Positions 1 to 9,637 of a stretch of DNA of 64,000 bases are shown piece after piece. Made by a program: the position numbers and the translations under genes. The stretch covers positions 2,232,001 through 2,296,000 of the forward strand of contig NZ_CP042652.1 of NCBI RefSeq assembly GCF_013177675.1, written 5' to 3'. How positions within the stretch are numbered: the stretch's first letter is position 1; every line of letters starts with the position of its first letter. This DNA comes from Arcobacter acticola (lineage in GTDB: Bacteria > Campylobacterota > Campylobacteria > Campylobacterales > Arcobacteraceae). The notes under the pieces are model-generated. The model saw only the letters and a list, made by a program, of their open reading frames with translations, ran no database searches and was not told where the DNA came from.

Positions 1-296
1 TTTTCAATTCTATAAAGATCTGTATATTTGATATTTTCATATTTATTTGTATTAATCATTGTTCCTTTTTTTAGAAAAGCCATAGTTGCGAATTTTTTCG
101 CTGGTTTCTTTTCTACTTTTTTAGTAGCTGTAACAACTTTTTTATCATTATTTACTTTTTTTGTTGAGCTTGAAGTTACTTTCTTTTCTTTATAATCCTT
201 ATAACTTATCATGTCAGGATCTTGTTGTTTAGCATATAATGAAGTTCCTATAAAAGCTATAATTGAAAATGTTATAATCATTTTTTTAATAAACAT
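1..296 (-). CDS. Exported Lys-rich protein, partial (3' end beyond window)
   Basis: The visible N-terminal 98 residues begin with a signal peptide (MFIKKMIITFSIIAFIGTSLYA, cleavage expected after the alanine), followed by a lysine- and threonine-rich stretch (residues about 35-70) that looks like a flexible periplasmic linker. The remainder of the gene lies left of the window. The ATG at 296 is preceded by AAAGGAATTATT, a reasonable ribosome-binding site. The family cannot be identified from this fragment; a basic exported linker followed by a folded domain is all that can be said. Confidence 0.7.
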   Translation of the reverse strand, partial: MFIKKMIITFSIIAFIGTSLYAKQQDPDMISYKDYKEKKVTSSSTKKVNNDKKVVTATKKVEKKPAKKFATMAFLKKGTMINTNKYENIKYTDLYRIE

Positions 297-350
297 AATA
301 ATTCCTTTTTATTTTTTACAATTTTATCAGATAAAAACTAGAAAGTAAAT

Positions 351-2825
351 TTAAATTTTTATATTTTTAGATATGGGTATTTTTATAGAAAACTTTGCTC
401 CTTTATAAGGCAGGTCTTCATAAATATAATTTTCATTTATTGCACTAATTTCACCATTCATATGTTTAGTTAAAATTTCTTCAACCATATATAAGCCGAT
501 TCCAGTACCAATACTTTTATGTTTTGTAGTGAAATATGGTTCAAATATTTTATCTATAATATTTTCATCAATACCTCCTGCATTATCAACAACATCTATA
601 TTTATATAACTACCTTCTATATAAACATCTATAAATATATATTTCTTTTCATCTAAAACTTTTTCAAGTAATACATATTTTGCATTATTAAAAATATTCA
701 TCATTACTTGCTTAAATTCATTTTCGCTTGCAAAAATATTATCAGATTCAATTCTTTTAAAAATAATATTTATTTCTTTATATTTAAAATCTGATGACAA
801 TAATTTCAAAGTCTTATTGATAGCATTTACACAATCAAAATCATTATTTTCAATATCTTGTGTAAAGAAATTTCTAAAATCATCTATAGTTTCAGATAAA
901 TATTGAGTAGAATTATTAATAGAATCAAGAAAATCTATGATTTCTTTTTCCCCATACGTTCCCTCATATTCGTGCCCCAGTTTAACAGCTCCAGCTGCCA
1001 CACTAATCACACTTAAAGGCTGTCTCCATTGATGGGCGATATTTCCTAACATCTCTCCCATTGATGCCATTTTTGATTGTTGGAAAAGCATTCTTTCTTT
1101 TTCTTTTATAATCTCTTCTTGTTGTTTTTGTTTTGAAATATCTGAAAAAATACCAATATAGTTTGTCAATTTATTTTTTTTATTATAAACAGCACTGATT
1201 GTAAGTTTTTCTACATATGACGTTCCATCTTTTTTCTTATTGACTATTTCACCATCCCAATAATTATTTTCTACTAACTCTTTCCACATATCTTCATAGA
1301 AATTTGGGTTATTTTTTTCAGATCTTAAAATACTAGGATTTTGATTTAGTACTTCTTCTAATTTATATCCTGTACAACGCATAAAAGCATCATTTACATT
1401 TATTATTTTATTTTTATCATCTGTAATCATAATTCCATCATGGGTGTTTTTAAATACTTGATAGGCTTGTATTAATTCTCGTTCATGTTCTTTCTTTTCA
1501 CTTATATCTCTTCCAAAAAGTACTAATTCTTTTTTATCATCAATAATAATTGAGTTAATAGTAATATCAATATATTTTCTTTTAGAATCTAAATTAGTTA
1601 TTACTAACTCTTTTTCAATATCGTTTTCACGATTTTTTATTGCATTTTCTAGCCAAATTTTACATTCATTATTAAAACAATATAAATCCCAAATATAAAC
1701 CCCTATGTAATTATCTTTAGTATTTCCTAAAAAAGACAATACTGTATTATTTATCTTATTGATTTTTCCATCTTCATTTAAAATAAAAGAAAAAAAATGA
1801 GTTTGTTCAAAAAGTATCTTAAATCTTTTTTGACTTTGTATTTTTAGCTTATGAGTTTCTATCTCTTCTTGCTTAGTTTTATCATTTCTTATTATAAAAA
1901 TTAATATCAATATAATAATAAACACCAAAAGAAGAGAGATAATAAATAAAAAATTTAATCTTTTTTCTTCCCAGTTTTCAAGGCTTTTTTCATAATCAAA
2001 ACGAAGTAATAGCGATAGTGGATAATCTTTTATATTTTCAATTGAAATAATATTTTTATTTACTGACTTAAATTCTTTAATTCCTAAATAACTATTTCTT
2101 TCATTTAAAACATCTAAAATCTCATCATCTAATAGTTTCTCACCTATTTTTATAAATTTATCATTTGAAAATAAAACTTCACCATCAAAATTTAAAACTT
2201 CCATATGAGCTGATTCTTTTTCTAAATTTTGATTATATTTATTTAAAAACTGCTCAATATTTAATGCTAATAAAACTATATAATTTTTATTCTCAAGATG
2301 AACAAGCTTCGATATAGGAAGGAAAAGAGACTCTTTATTTGAATACTCAAGCTGATTTGTTATCTCTTTACCTTCATAAAAATCTCTTCCTACAAAGGAG
2401 TTTCCAAATCGTAAAATATCTTTTTTAAAAATAGGTTTAGGGTAGAATTCATCTGTAACTACAAATAAACCTAAATTAGATTTATTTGTACTTTTAGTAA
2501 TTATTTCTTCATCTAAAATATTAATAGATCTAATATATGGATTTTCTCTTAAATATTTTAATAAATAATCATCAATGATTTTTTCATCTTCATTTTCTAA
2601 ATATATAACTTCCAGACCATTTATAAATAACTCAATATTATAGATACTATTATTAAAATGTTCAGAAAAAGTTTTATTATAAATATTTGCTATATTTTTA
2701 TGGGATTCTTCTGCATCTTTTTTTAATAAATTAGTTGTTGTTGAGATTATAGTAAGAACAATAATAAAAAGTATTAAGCTAATTAAAATTATTTTTTGTG
2801 AGGTACTTAGATTGTCTTTTTTCAA
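351..2825 (-). CDS. Cache/PAS sensor histidine kinase, 824 aa
   Basis: Membrane-bound two-component sensor kinase. The order seen is TM1 (about residues 12-33), a periplasmic Cache-like sensor region (about 35-290), TM2 (about 290-313), two PAS domains (about 330-450 and 455-575; the second has the ITDDKNKIINVNDAF signature), an H-box with phospho-acceptor His598 in the NIAHQWRQP motif, then a HATPase domain with N-box (NIFNNAKYVLL), G1 (DNAGGID) and G2 (GTGIGLY). The kinase core is complete. It lies 4 bp downstream of a periplasmic solute-binding protein gene on the same strand, so the two are probably cotranscribed and the binding protein may feed a ligand to the sensor. No response regulator is adjacent. 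The ligand is unknown. Confidence 0.92.
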   Translation of the reverse strand: MKKDNLSTSQKIILISLILFIIVLTIISTTTNLLKKDAEESHKNIANIYNKTFSEHFNNSIYNIELFINGLEVIYLENEDEKIIDDYLLKYLRENPYIRSINILDEEIITKSTNKSNLGLFVVTDEFYPKPIFKKDILRFGNSFVGRDFYEGKEITNQLEYSNKESLFLPISKLVHLENKNYIVLLALNIEQFLNKYNQNLEKESAHMEVLNFDGEVLFSNDKFIKIGEKLLDDEILDVLNERNSYLGIKEFKSVNKNIISIENIKDYPLSLLLRFDYEKSLENWEEKRLNFLFIISLLLVFIIILILIFIIRNDKTKQEEIETHKLKIQSQKRFKILFEQTHFFSFILNEDGKINKINNTVLSFLGNTKDNYIGVYIWDLYCFNNECKIWLENAIKNRENDIEKELVITNLDSKRKYIDITINSIIIDDKKELVLFGRDISEKKEHERELIQAYQVFKNTHDGIMITDDKNKIINVNDAFMRCTGYKLEEVLNQNPSILRSEKNNPNFYEDMWKELVENNYWDGEIVNKKKDGTSYVEKLTISAVYNKKNKLTNYIGIFSDISKQKQQEEIIKEKERMLFQQSKMASMGEMLGNIAHQWRQPLSVISVAAGAVKLGHEYEGTYGEKEIIDFLDSINNSTQYLSETIDDFRNFFTQDIENNDFDCVNAINKTLKLLSSDFKYKEINIIFKRIESDNIFASENEFKQVMMNIFNNAKYVLLEKVLDEKKYIFIDVYIEGSYINIDVVDNAGGIDENIIDKIFEPYFTTKHKSIGTGIGLYMVEEILTKHMNGEISAINENYIYEDLPYKGAKFSIKIPISKNIKI

Positions 2826-2829
2826 ATTA

Positions 2830-3615
2830 TTACTTTATTTTTACTATTGGATTTAATTCATTATGTTTAGCAATCTCATATAATCTACCATCAATCTTTA
2901 TATCAGAAATAAACTTTTCTATTCGATTATAAAACTTATCATCTCCATAAGCAAGAGTCCAAGCGTATGGTGTTAAATGATAAGTAGAACTAGGTTTAAT
3001 AAGTTTTGCCCAATCGGTTTTAGCTAACATTCTTTTTCCAAAAGGGTAATCAGTCATAAAAACATCTGCACGTCCTGATTGAACCTCTTGTTCTCTTGCG
3101 TGCATACTATCAACAACTAATAATTGAGCATTTTTTAATTTTTCTCTCATTACAGGCTCGTGGTATGTTCCCTTTGCAACAGCAACAATCACTCCTTCTT
3201 TATCAATATCATCCCAGTTTTCTATTTTTTTATTATTTTTTGTAGTAATTGCATAAATATCGCTTTGTAAGTGAGGTGTAGTAAATCTTACTTTTTCACG
3301 TCTAGATTCTGTATTTCCTATTGCAAACATTGCAATATCACATCTATCTTCAGTAATATCTGAAATAAATTTAGGAAACGAACTCGCTACAAACTCTAAA
3401 TTAACCTTTAAATCTTTAGCTAATTCTTTAGCTAAATCAACATCGATTCCAACAAGTTTTTGTGTTCTATTATCCAAATAACTAATACCAAAATATTCAG
3501 GCCAAACACATACTTTTATGCTCTTTTCTAATAATATTTTATCCAATCTACTCTCTTGTGCAAACAAAAAGAGTTGAAAGAAAAATAATGAAATAATAAT
3601 TTTTTTAAGAATCAC
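2830..3615 (-). CDS. Periplasmic solute-binding protein (SBP_bac_3-like), 261 aa
   Basis: A signal peptide ending at LFLFAQES is followed by the class 3 solute-binding fold: an early KVCVWPEYFGISY segment, then LVGIDVDLAKELAKDL, typical of polar amino-acid binding proteins. No ABC permease or ATPase gene is adjacent. Instead the next gene on the strand, 4 bp away, is a large Cache/PAS histidine kinase. That layout suggests a sensory rather than a transport role, although delivery to a distant transporter cannot be excluded. The length (about 260 aa) is normal for the family. Confidence 0.88.
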   Translation of the reverse strand: MILKKIIISLFFFQLFLFAQESRLDKILLEKSIKVCVWPEYFGISYLDNRTQKLVGIDVDLAKELAKDLKVNLEFVASSFPKFISDITEDRCDIAMFAIGNTESRREKVRFTTPHLQSDIYAITTKNNKKIENWDDIDKEGVIVAVAKGTYHEPVMREKLKNAQLLVVDSMHAREQEVQSGRADVFMTDYPFGKRMLAKTDWAKLIKPSSTYHLTPYAWTLAYGDDKFYNRIEKFISDIKIDGRLYEIAKHNELNPIVKIK

Positions 3616-3735
3616 TTTAAAGCCTTTTTATACTAATTAAATACATTATATATAAAAAAAGATTAAACAACTAAAAAGAAAATTTGTAGTTTTTATATTT
3701 CATTTAATATTAATATTTTGTCATTTCATCTTATT

Positions 3736-3903
3736 TTAGTCACTTGTAGCTTCATTTATTGATTTTTTAACAGATTTATATACACCTTTTGAAGTATCTT
3801 TTGTCACATTCCAAGCATCATTTGTATCTTGTTTTACACCGCTCCATGTTGCACATCCTTGAAATAAAATCATAAGAATAACTAATAATATAATTTTAAT
3901 CAT
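3736..3903 (-). CDS. Small entericidin-like lipoprotein, 55 aa
   Basis: This short gene has a strong ribosome-binding site (GAGGAGATATAAGC before the ATG). The product starts with a hydrophobic signal (MIKIILLVILMILFQ) and a lipobox FQGC, so Cys17 would be lipidated. The mature part (CATWSGVKQDTNDAW...) resembles the entericidin pattern C-x-T-x-SG-x-x-x-D and continues as a short charged helix. Entericidins are small cell-envelope lipoproteins connected with stress-induced lysis; the assignment rests on pattern similarity only. It appears to be monocistronic and divergent from the PLP-enzyme gene downstream. Confidence 0.7.
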   Translation of the reverse strand: MIKIILLVILMILFQGCATWSGVKQDTNDAWNVTKDTSKGVYKSVKKSINEATSD

Positions 3904-4013
3904 AGCTTATATCTCCTCAAATACTATTTTATTAATATACTTATATCATTTTTTTATATGAAATACAATTAAATTTTTTTCTCATTTTATTAATATGACT
4001 TTGGGTACAATTG

Positions 4014-4028
4014 CCTAAAAATTTTAGG
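4014..4028. promoter_or_regulatory. Perfect 15-bp dyad over the start region of the metB-like gene
   Basis: The sequence CCTAAAA-A-TTTTAGG is a perfect inverted repeat. It lies just after a possible -10 box (TACAAT, 4006-4011), and its right arm contains the AGG of the Shine-Dalgarno used by the ATG at 4035. It could be an operator or an RNA hairpin masking the ribosome-binding site. The role is inferred. Confidence 0.4.
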
Positions 4029-4034
4029 ATAATT

Positions 4035-5189
4035 ATGACTAAACAAATAGAAACATCTTTATGCCATATGGCTTCATTTGCACCATTTGATGATGTAAGT
4101 GGCGCTTCACATTTCCCAATTTATAACACAGGGACTTTTGATTTAAAAAAGCAAAAGGGTGATAAAATATATGATTATACAAGAAGTGATAATCCTACAC
4201 GTGAAGTTTTAGAAAACCTTTTCACTCATGTTGAGAGAGGTGCAGGATGTGTGTGTACACATACAGGAATAGCTTGTGTATCACTTTTATTTGAAACAGT
4301 TTTAAAAGCAAATTCTCATATTTTAGTGGAAGCTGATTGTTATGGTGGGACATTTAGATTATTAAAAATCTTTAAAGAAAAATATAATGTTACTGTTCAT
4401 TTTGCAGATTTTTTAGATTTTGAAAATTTAGAGCATATTTTAGCAACAAATCCTATTGACTTAGTTTTATGTGAAAGTCCTACAAATCCAGGTCTTAAAA
4501 TCATAGATTTAAAAAAAGTAGCAGATTTAACACATAAATACAATGCCCTATTTGCAGTTGATAATTCCCTTGCAACTTTTATTTCTCAAAGACCTTTAGA
4601 GCTTGGAGCTGATTTTTCACTATTTTCAACTACAAAATATATTTCAGGTCATGGAGCTGTGGTTGCTGGTGCAATCGTTGCAAAAACAGAAGAGCTAAGT
4701 GACAAAATCCACTACTATGCAAATGCTCACGGAAGAAGTCAAAATCCTATGGATGTCTATTTAATCAGTCTAGGAATTCCAACATTAAAAGTAAGAATGG
4801 CTGAACATGAAAAAAACTCTATATTAATTGCTAAGTTTTTAGAAGAGCAAGATTACATAGTAAAAGTAACTCATCCAGCTTTAAAATCACATCCTCAATA
4901 TGACTTAGCAAAAAGCCAAATGGCTTATATTCCAGGTCTATTTTGTGTAGATTTTAACAGTATTGAATTAGCTGAGAGTTTTATAGAAAATACAAAACTT
5001 TTTGGAGAAAAATGTTCATTTGGAAGTCCAGATAGCAGAGTTGAAATTCCTGCAAAAATTTCCCATGCATCTTTTTCAAAAGAAGAACTAGCTGCCATTG
5101 GAATAAGTGATAGTACGGTTAGATTTTCTATTGGTTTAGAAAATGTTGAAGATTTAATCGCTGATATAAAACAAGCTGTAAAGAAGTAG
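4035..5189 (+). CDS. metB: Cystathionine gamma-synthase-like PLP enzyme, 384 aa
   Basis: A member of the Cys/Met-metabolism PLP enzyme family (trans-sulfuration). The family features seen are YTRSDNPTREVLE, the phosphate-binding TGIACVSLL, the MetB-like DCYGGTFRL segment, the Asp of FAVDNSLAT and the Schiff-base lysine K201 in FSTTKYISGHG. The C-terminal RFSIGLENVEDLIADI is typical. DCYGG is closer to cystathionine gamma-synthase than to cystathionine beta-lyase, but O-acetylhomoserine sulfhydrylase or a bifunctional gamma-synthase/lyase cannot be excluded. The ATG at 4035 is preferred over the in-frame TTG at 4011 because it has an AGGA ribosome-binding site and the TTG overlaps a probable -10 box. 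A second trans-sulfuration-type gene follows 11 bp downstream. Confidence 0.88.
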   Translation: MTKQIETSLCHMASFAPFDDVSGASHFPIYNTGTFDLKKQKGDKIYDYTRSDNPTREVLENLFTHVERGAGCVCTHTGIACVSLLFETVLKANSHILVEADCYGGTFRLLKIFKEKYNVTVHFADFLDFENLEHILATNPIDLVLCESPTNPGLKIIDLKKVADLTHKYNALFAVDNSLATFISQRPLELGADFSLFSTTKYISGHGAVVAGAIVAKTEELSDKIHYYANAHGRSQNPMDVYLISLGIPTLKVRMAEHEKNSILIAKFLEEQDYIVKVTHPALKSHPQYDLAKSQMAYIPGLFCVDFNSIELAESFIENTKLFGEKCSFGSPDSRVEIPAKISHASFSKEELAAIGISDSTVRFSIGLENVEDLIADIKQAVKK

Positions 5190-5200
5190 AAAAAACATAG

Positions 5201-6691
5201 ATGAGTCAATCAATTTTTAGTCATATTCCTTGTGGACAAACATTACCTTTAAATAACATTCACGCAGTTTCTGTTTCTATGCCAGAACTTCAAGATGTTA
5301 TTGATTATGAAGAGCAAACACCAGAAATTTTAGAGAAAATAAAAAGTGCATATCCAAGATTTGTGATGCATCCATATTTAAAAATCCTAGCTTCTCATAT
5401 AAAAGAGAAATACAAAGTTTCAAATGCCTATGAAGTTGTACTTTTAAGCTCACAAAAAGCTGTTGATGTGGTAAGTAGCAAATATTTTATTCACAATAAA
5501 ATAGAAATAAATGAACCTTTTGGAGTGATTTTAGTTCAAAATGGAACAACACAACTACAAAAAGTTTTAAAGTTTATTCAACACGTTGGATATAACTTAT
5601 CTTCAAGACTAGCTCAAGATTATCTATTTGAAATTGGATTATTAAATAATATTCACCAAGAAGAACTTGAAAATAAAACTATTGCAAAAGAGATTGTTAT
5701 AAGTGAGTTAGCAAAGGCATATAAACAACCAAAACAAAATATCTGTTTAACACCATCTGGAATGAATGCAGTTTATTGTGCGCTAAAAGGATTAAAACCA
5801 ATCCAAGAGCGAAATGGCAAAAATAAACTAATTCAACTTGGATGGTTATACCTTGATACTATGAATATAGTTGAGCACTATTTTGATGAAAATAAAATCT
5901 TTTATGATATTAATAATCTTGATTTACTAGAAGAATATCTAAAAACAAATGGTCATACAATTTCAGCAATAATCACAGAAATTCCAACAAATCCCCTACT
6001 TCAAACGGTAGATTTAGTAAGATTAAAAGAGCTTTGTTTAAAATATAATATTGTTTTAGTAATAGATGCAACTTTTGCAACACCATACAATCTTGATTTA
6101 AAACCCTATGCAGATATTTATATAGAATCACTTACAAAGTTCGCTTGTGGGAATGCAGATGTTTTAATGGGTGCATTAATTTTAAATGAAAACTCAAAAA
6201 TCTCTATGATGTCTCAAGAGTTTTTCAAACACGCCGATGAGCCATATATCAAAGATATTCAAAGATTAGCTTTTCAAATAAAAGATTATGAAAAAAGAAT
6301 GAAAGTAATATCAAAAAATACAAAACTTCTAGTTGAGTATTTTAAAAAAGCACCTTTTATAGATGAGATTTTTTATTGTTTAAATCCAAAATATGCCTCA
6401 AACTATCAAAAACTAATGATTGATGAGAACTCTTTAACAGGTATTATTTCTGTGACATTTAAAAAAGATTTCAAAGAGATATATGACAAATTAAACTTTG
6501 CAAAAGGTCCTAGTTTGGGAACTGAATTTACACTTTTAATGCCTTATACTTATTTGGCACATTATGATTTGATTTTGACAAAAAGTGGAAATGAATTTTT
6601 AGAAAAAATTGGACTTCCAATAAATCTTCTTAGAATCTCTGTTGGATGTGAAGATATAAATGATATTATAAATGAGTTTGAGAGAGTTTGA
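5201..6691 (+). CDS. Second trans-sulfuration-family PLP enzyme with N-terminal extension, 496 aa
   Basis: This protein is about 100 residues longer than bacterial MetB/MetC. The first 170 residues have no recognisable PLP-fold motif. The fold then starts around CLTPSGMNAVYCALKGL, with the aspartate in LVIDATFATPYNLDL and the Schiff-base lysine K313 in ESLTKFACGNADV. The tail RISVGCEDINDIINEFERV is typical of the Cys/Met PLP family. The layout recalls long cystathionine gamma-synthase-like proteins carrying an N-terminal domain. Forming an operon with the preceding MetB-like gene, it may supply a consecutive or regulatory step in methionine/cysteine interconversion; the exact reaction is unknown. 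No strong Shine-Dalgarno is visible before the ATG, so translational coupling is likely. Confidence 0.8.
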   Translation: MSQSIFSHIPCGQTLPLNNIHAVSVSMPELQDVIDYEEQTPEILEKIKSAYPRFVMHPYLKILASHIKEKYKVSNAYEVVLLSSQKAVDVVSSKYFIHNKIEINEPFGVILVQNGTTQLQKVLKFIQHVGYNLSSRLAQDYLFEIGLLNNIHQEELENKTIAKEIVISELAKAYKQPKQNICLTPSGMNAVYCALKGLKPIQERNGKNKLIQLGWLYLDTMNIVEHYFDENKIFYDINNLDLLEEYLKTNGHTISAIITEIPTNPLLQTVDLVRLKELCLKYNIVLVIDATFATPYNLDLKPYADIYIESLTKFACGNADVLMGALILNENSKISMMSQEFFKHADEPYIKDIQRLAFQIKDYEKRMKVISKNTKLLVEYFKKAPFIDEIFYCLNPKYASNYQKLMIDENSLTGIISVTFKKDFKEIYDKLNFAKGPSLGTEFTLLMPYTYLAHYDLILTKSGNEFLEKIGLPINLLRISVGCEDINDIINEFERV

Positions 6692-6697
6692 CTAGAA

Positions 6698-6735
6698 AAT
6701 CCACAAGCTTTTTAAAACTTGTGGATTGTTTTTTA
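6698..6735. terminator. Bidirectional rho-independent terminator
   Basis: A 10-bp perfect stem (AATCCACAAG / CTTGTGGATT) with a 10-nt loop is followed by a T-run on the plus strand. It lies between the convergent PLP-enzyme operon and the type III restriction gene, and could serve both directions. Confidence 0.75.
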
Positions 6736-9636
6736 TAAGTCGAATAAATTCCCCGTAAATGTAGCTTCATTCATCTTTGCACTATTTGCCAAATCTTCAA
6801 TATCAGCTCCACTTTTTACTAGTGAGTAAAACTGCGTTTCACCTAAAAGTAAATAATTCCAAGTTTTAAACTCTCTTAAATCTTCACTTAAATTATTTAT
6901 CCTTTTTACAAAGTCTATTGTTGATTTTTGTTTTTGTTTTACATTGACATCTTTTAAATCTTTATCGGATTTTGTCTCCACTAAATATATATTTTTTTGC
7001 GTTTCTATCATAAAATCAGGATAATAACTAGCCATCAATCCATCATCTCTAAAGTAACTAATAGTTGCAAAATCGTGTTTGAACTCTAAAATTTTGATAA
7101 ATTTTAACACTTTGCTATCTTTATCCAAAAACTCTAAAAATGCTTTTTCAAATCCGCCTTTATTTGATGGATATGATGTTTTTTCATATATTGTTTTTTG
7201 TAAATCTAGCGAAAAATTTGCCCTCATATTTAAGCTACTAACTTTTGAAAAATATATTTTATTTACAAGTGGTTTTATATAAGTTGTACTATTTTGCATA
7301 TTGTAAATAAGTCTATTTATCTCATTTGTAATATGTGTTGTGATATTTGCATTTTTTAACATCAAAACTCGCCAACTCTCATCTAAAAAAGGATTAAACT
7401 CTTGTGCAAAAAGTTTGGTTCTTATATATTTATCCAAAACTCCTAAAAGTTGCGGTTGATATATTTGCATTGATGGTAAAGCTCGGTTATGTCCTCGTAA
7501 CTTTAACTGTCCCATTTTGTGGGTCAAAATCTCCAGTAATTTTTGCAAATATTCATTATAAGAGTTTGCACTAAACAAATCAGCACTGATACTATAATCT
7601 CCAAACGTTGTTTTAACAGTCAATTCTTCACTATGAAAAACTTCCCCTCTGACAGTCCATGATTTGAGTTGTTCTAAGCTATGATAAGTATAAGGTGGCA
7701 AATCATTTACATTTATATTTGGAGTGCTTAATTCTTCCTCTTCATCTTTTATAATCTCTAAAAAAGCCATATCAAAATCTTGATAATTCTCTTTTAGTCC
7801 TACTTTTATCATATCGCCTGTACTTGTTCCCTCAATTGGTTCATTTTCATCAAAACCAAATTCATCACTTGAAAGTAAATCACCATAAAACTGCGTAAAG
7901 GCAGGATGTTCAATGATACTTAAAACATCCAAATAAGAGCTAGGACTTAGTTTTTCTTTTAAAACTCTTTGTCTATTTTGTTGTTTTTCATCTTCAAATT
8001 CAGCTCCTCGATACATAAGTCGAAGCCCTCGACCAATAGTTTGTTCAAGTAAAATAGAAGATTGGTTTGACCTCAATGGCACTATCACACAAACATTTGA
8101 TACATCAAATCCCTCTTTTAACATCAAAACAGAAATTACAACTTTTGGATTTTCATAAACATCAAGATTAAAAAGTTTTTGTTTTAAACTAGCCCATTCA
8201 TCTTTTGCTATTTCTCCATTTTTTTTAGAATGAACACCCATAAATTCATCACTTTTAAGTCCAATTTCCACTAAAAAATCTTCTACAAATCTCACAACTT
8301 CTGTATCTTCACACATAATTAGCATTTTTGGATGTTTTGGATTGTCAAGTGTAGAAAAATCTTTTTCTAAAATATTTAGTTTTGTAAGTCCTGCTTGTAT
8401 CATGATTTTTTGACCATCACTTAGACCTATAACTTTATTTGAACCTTCATCTCTTAGGGCTTTAAAGTCTAACTCCAAAGTAGATAACTCTTTTCTTTTA
8501 TCAATGGTTATCATTTTTACTAAACCATCTTTTATGGCACTATTCAAATCAAAATCCACAACAACATGAGGGAAATAGTGTTTTGCCCTATTTTGCCCAC
8601 TTCCTGTAGTATCATAAGGCGTTGCTGAAAAATCTATTTGAATAAATTTAGTTCCCTTATTTTTGGCTATAAAATTCAAAGATTTTTGCCATTCTACCTC
8701 TTGAATTTCCCCTGCTGTTTTATTTTCATGGATATGATGTGCTTCATCATTCATAACAACTAAATCATCTAGCCCAGCTAAGTATTCTATTTCACCACCA
8801 CTAAAATAAGCATTATCAAGAGTTTCAAGACTATTTCCTGCACTTATTCCAGGACGTGCTGGAAAAATATCAGCTATCACACCGCTTGGGTCATCAAGTG
8901 GGCTTATCTCTTGGGCTTCTTCTTTTCCCATAAACAAATGCCAATTTGAAATAGCCAACATCCCATCACTTGTGATTTTTTTGCCTATTTCATCTTTGTT
9001 TACTACACTTGAAGATAAAAAAGCTTTGATTGTCATCTCATATTTTTGTGATACAAAAAGCTCTTTATTTTTGAAAATATCACTTGTATTTACATCTCTA
9101 CTTCCATCAACTCCCTGTTTTCCCATATAACTATCAAGCAATCTTTCATATACTATAAGCCCTGGAGCTATAAGCAAAAAGTTTTTTGAGTATCTTCCGC
9201 TTTTTTCTTTTTCAGCTCTTGCATTTAGATATTGCCAAATAAAAAGTGCATTCATAACCCAAGTTTTACCTGTACCTGTTGCCATTTTCATAGCGTATTT
9301 TGGGATATTGTATTTCTCTTTAGTTAAAAATTCAAAGTTTAGTTTTAAGATAAGTTCTTTGTCGCATTTTTCATAAATCTCTAAAACAGAGTTTATTTTG
9401 AGTATCTCATGTAGATAAATAGTATTTAAAATAGCTTGTTTTTGCCCTCTATGAAAATTTATTTCTCGTTGTGTTGTGTGAGGTTCACAAAACCAAAATT
9501 TTAATAAATCAGCACTTACAGGAGTAACAAGAGTTAGAAACTCTCCACTTTCCCAAAGTTCATTTACTATTTTTGAGATACTAAGAGCAAGTTTTAAAGG
9601 TATTTCACCTGTTAGAGTATTTATAGGCATAGGCAT
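6733..9636 (-). CDS. res: Type III restriction enzyme Res subunit, 967 aa
   Basis: ATP-dependent restriction subunit. An SF2 helicase core is complete: Q-like region with HRGQKQAI (about residue 63), Walker A MATGTGKTWV (about 118-127), DEAH in VVMNDEAHHIH (about 298), SAT in DFSATPYDTTG (about 334) and motif VI TIGRGLRLM (about 535). The C-terminus carries a PD-(D/E)xK-type nuclease motif, YYPDFMIE (about 868) with YLVETKSDK (about 885). It overlaps the upstream methyltransferase unit closely: the ATG lies 1 bp past the mod stop, and its GAGGAG ribosome-binding site is inside the end of mod. It needs the Mod subunit for site recognition. No frameshift is seen, so the enzyme appears functional. 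Confidence 0.92.
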   Translation of the reverse strand: MPMPINTLTGEIPLKLALSISKIVNELWESGEFLTLVTPVSADLLKFWFCEPHTTQREINFHRGQKQAILNTIYLHEILKINSVLEIYEKCDKELILKLNFEFLTKEKYNIPKYAMKMATGTGKTWVMNALFIWQYLNARAEKEKSGRYSKNFLLIAPGLIVYERLLDSYMGKQGVDGSRDVNTSDIFKNKELFVSQKYEMTIKAFLSSSVVNKDEIGKKITSDGMLAISNWHLFMGKEEAQEISPLDDPSGVIADIFPARPGISAGNSLETLDNAYFSGGEIEYLAGLDDLVVMNDEAHHIHENKTAGEIQEVEWQKSLNFIAKNKGTKFIQIDFSATPYDTTGSGQNRAKHYFPHVVVDFDLNSAIKDGLVKMITIDKRKELSTLELDFKALRDEGSNKVIGLSDGQKIMIQAGLTKLNILEKDFSTLDNPKHPKMLIMCEDTEVVRFVEDFLVEIGLKSDEFMGVHSKKNGEIAKDEWASLKQKLFNLDVYENPKVVISVLMLKEGFDVSNVCVIVPLRSNQSSILLEQTIGRGLRLMYRGAEFEDEKQQNRQRVLKEKLSPSSYLDVLSIIEHPAFTQFYGDLLSSDEFGFDENEPIEGTSTGDMIKVGLKENYQDFDMAFLEIIKDEEEELSTPNINVNDLPPYTYHSLEQLKSWTVRGEVFHSEELTVKTTFGDYSISADLFSANSYNEYLQKLLEILTHKMGQLKLRGHNRALPSMQIYQPQLLGVLDKYIRTKLFAQEFNPFLDESWRVLMLKNANITTHITNEINRLIYNMQNSTTYIKPLVNKIYFSKVSSLNMRANFSLDLQKTIYEKTSYPSNKGGFEKAFLEFLDKDSKVLKFIKILEFKHDFATISYFRDDGLMASYYPDFMIETQKNIYLVETKSDKDLKDVNVKQKQKSTIDFVKRINNLSEDLREFKTWNYLLLGETQFYSLVKSGADIEDLANSAKMNEATFTGNLFDL

Positions 9637-9637
9637 T

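Noticed and set aside
3904-4034. A SAM or methionine riboswitch before the metB-like gene
   Set aside because: The leader after the probable start point is only about 17 nt, too short for any known riboswitch of that type.
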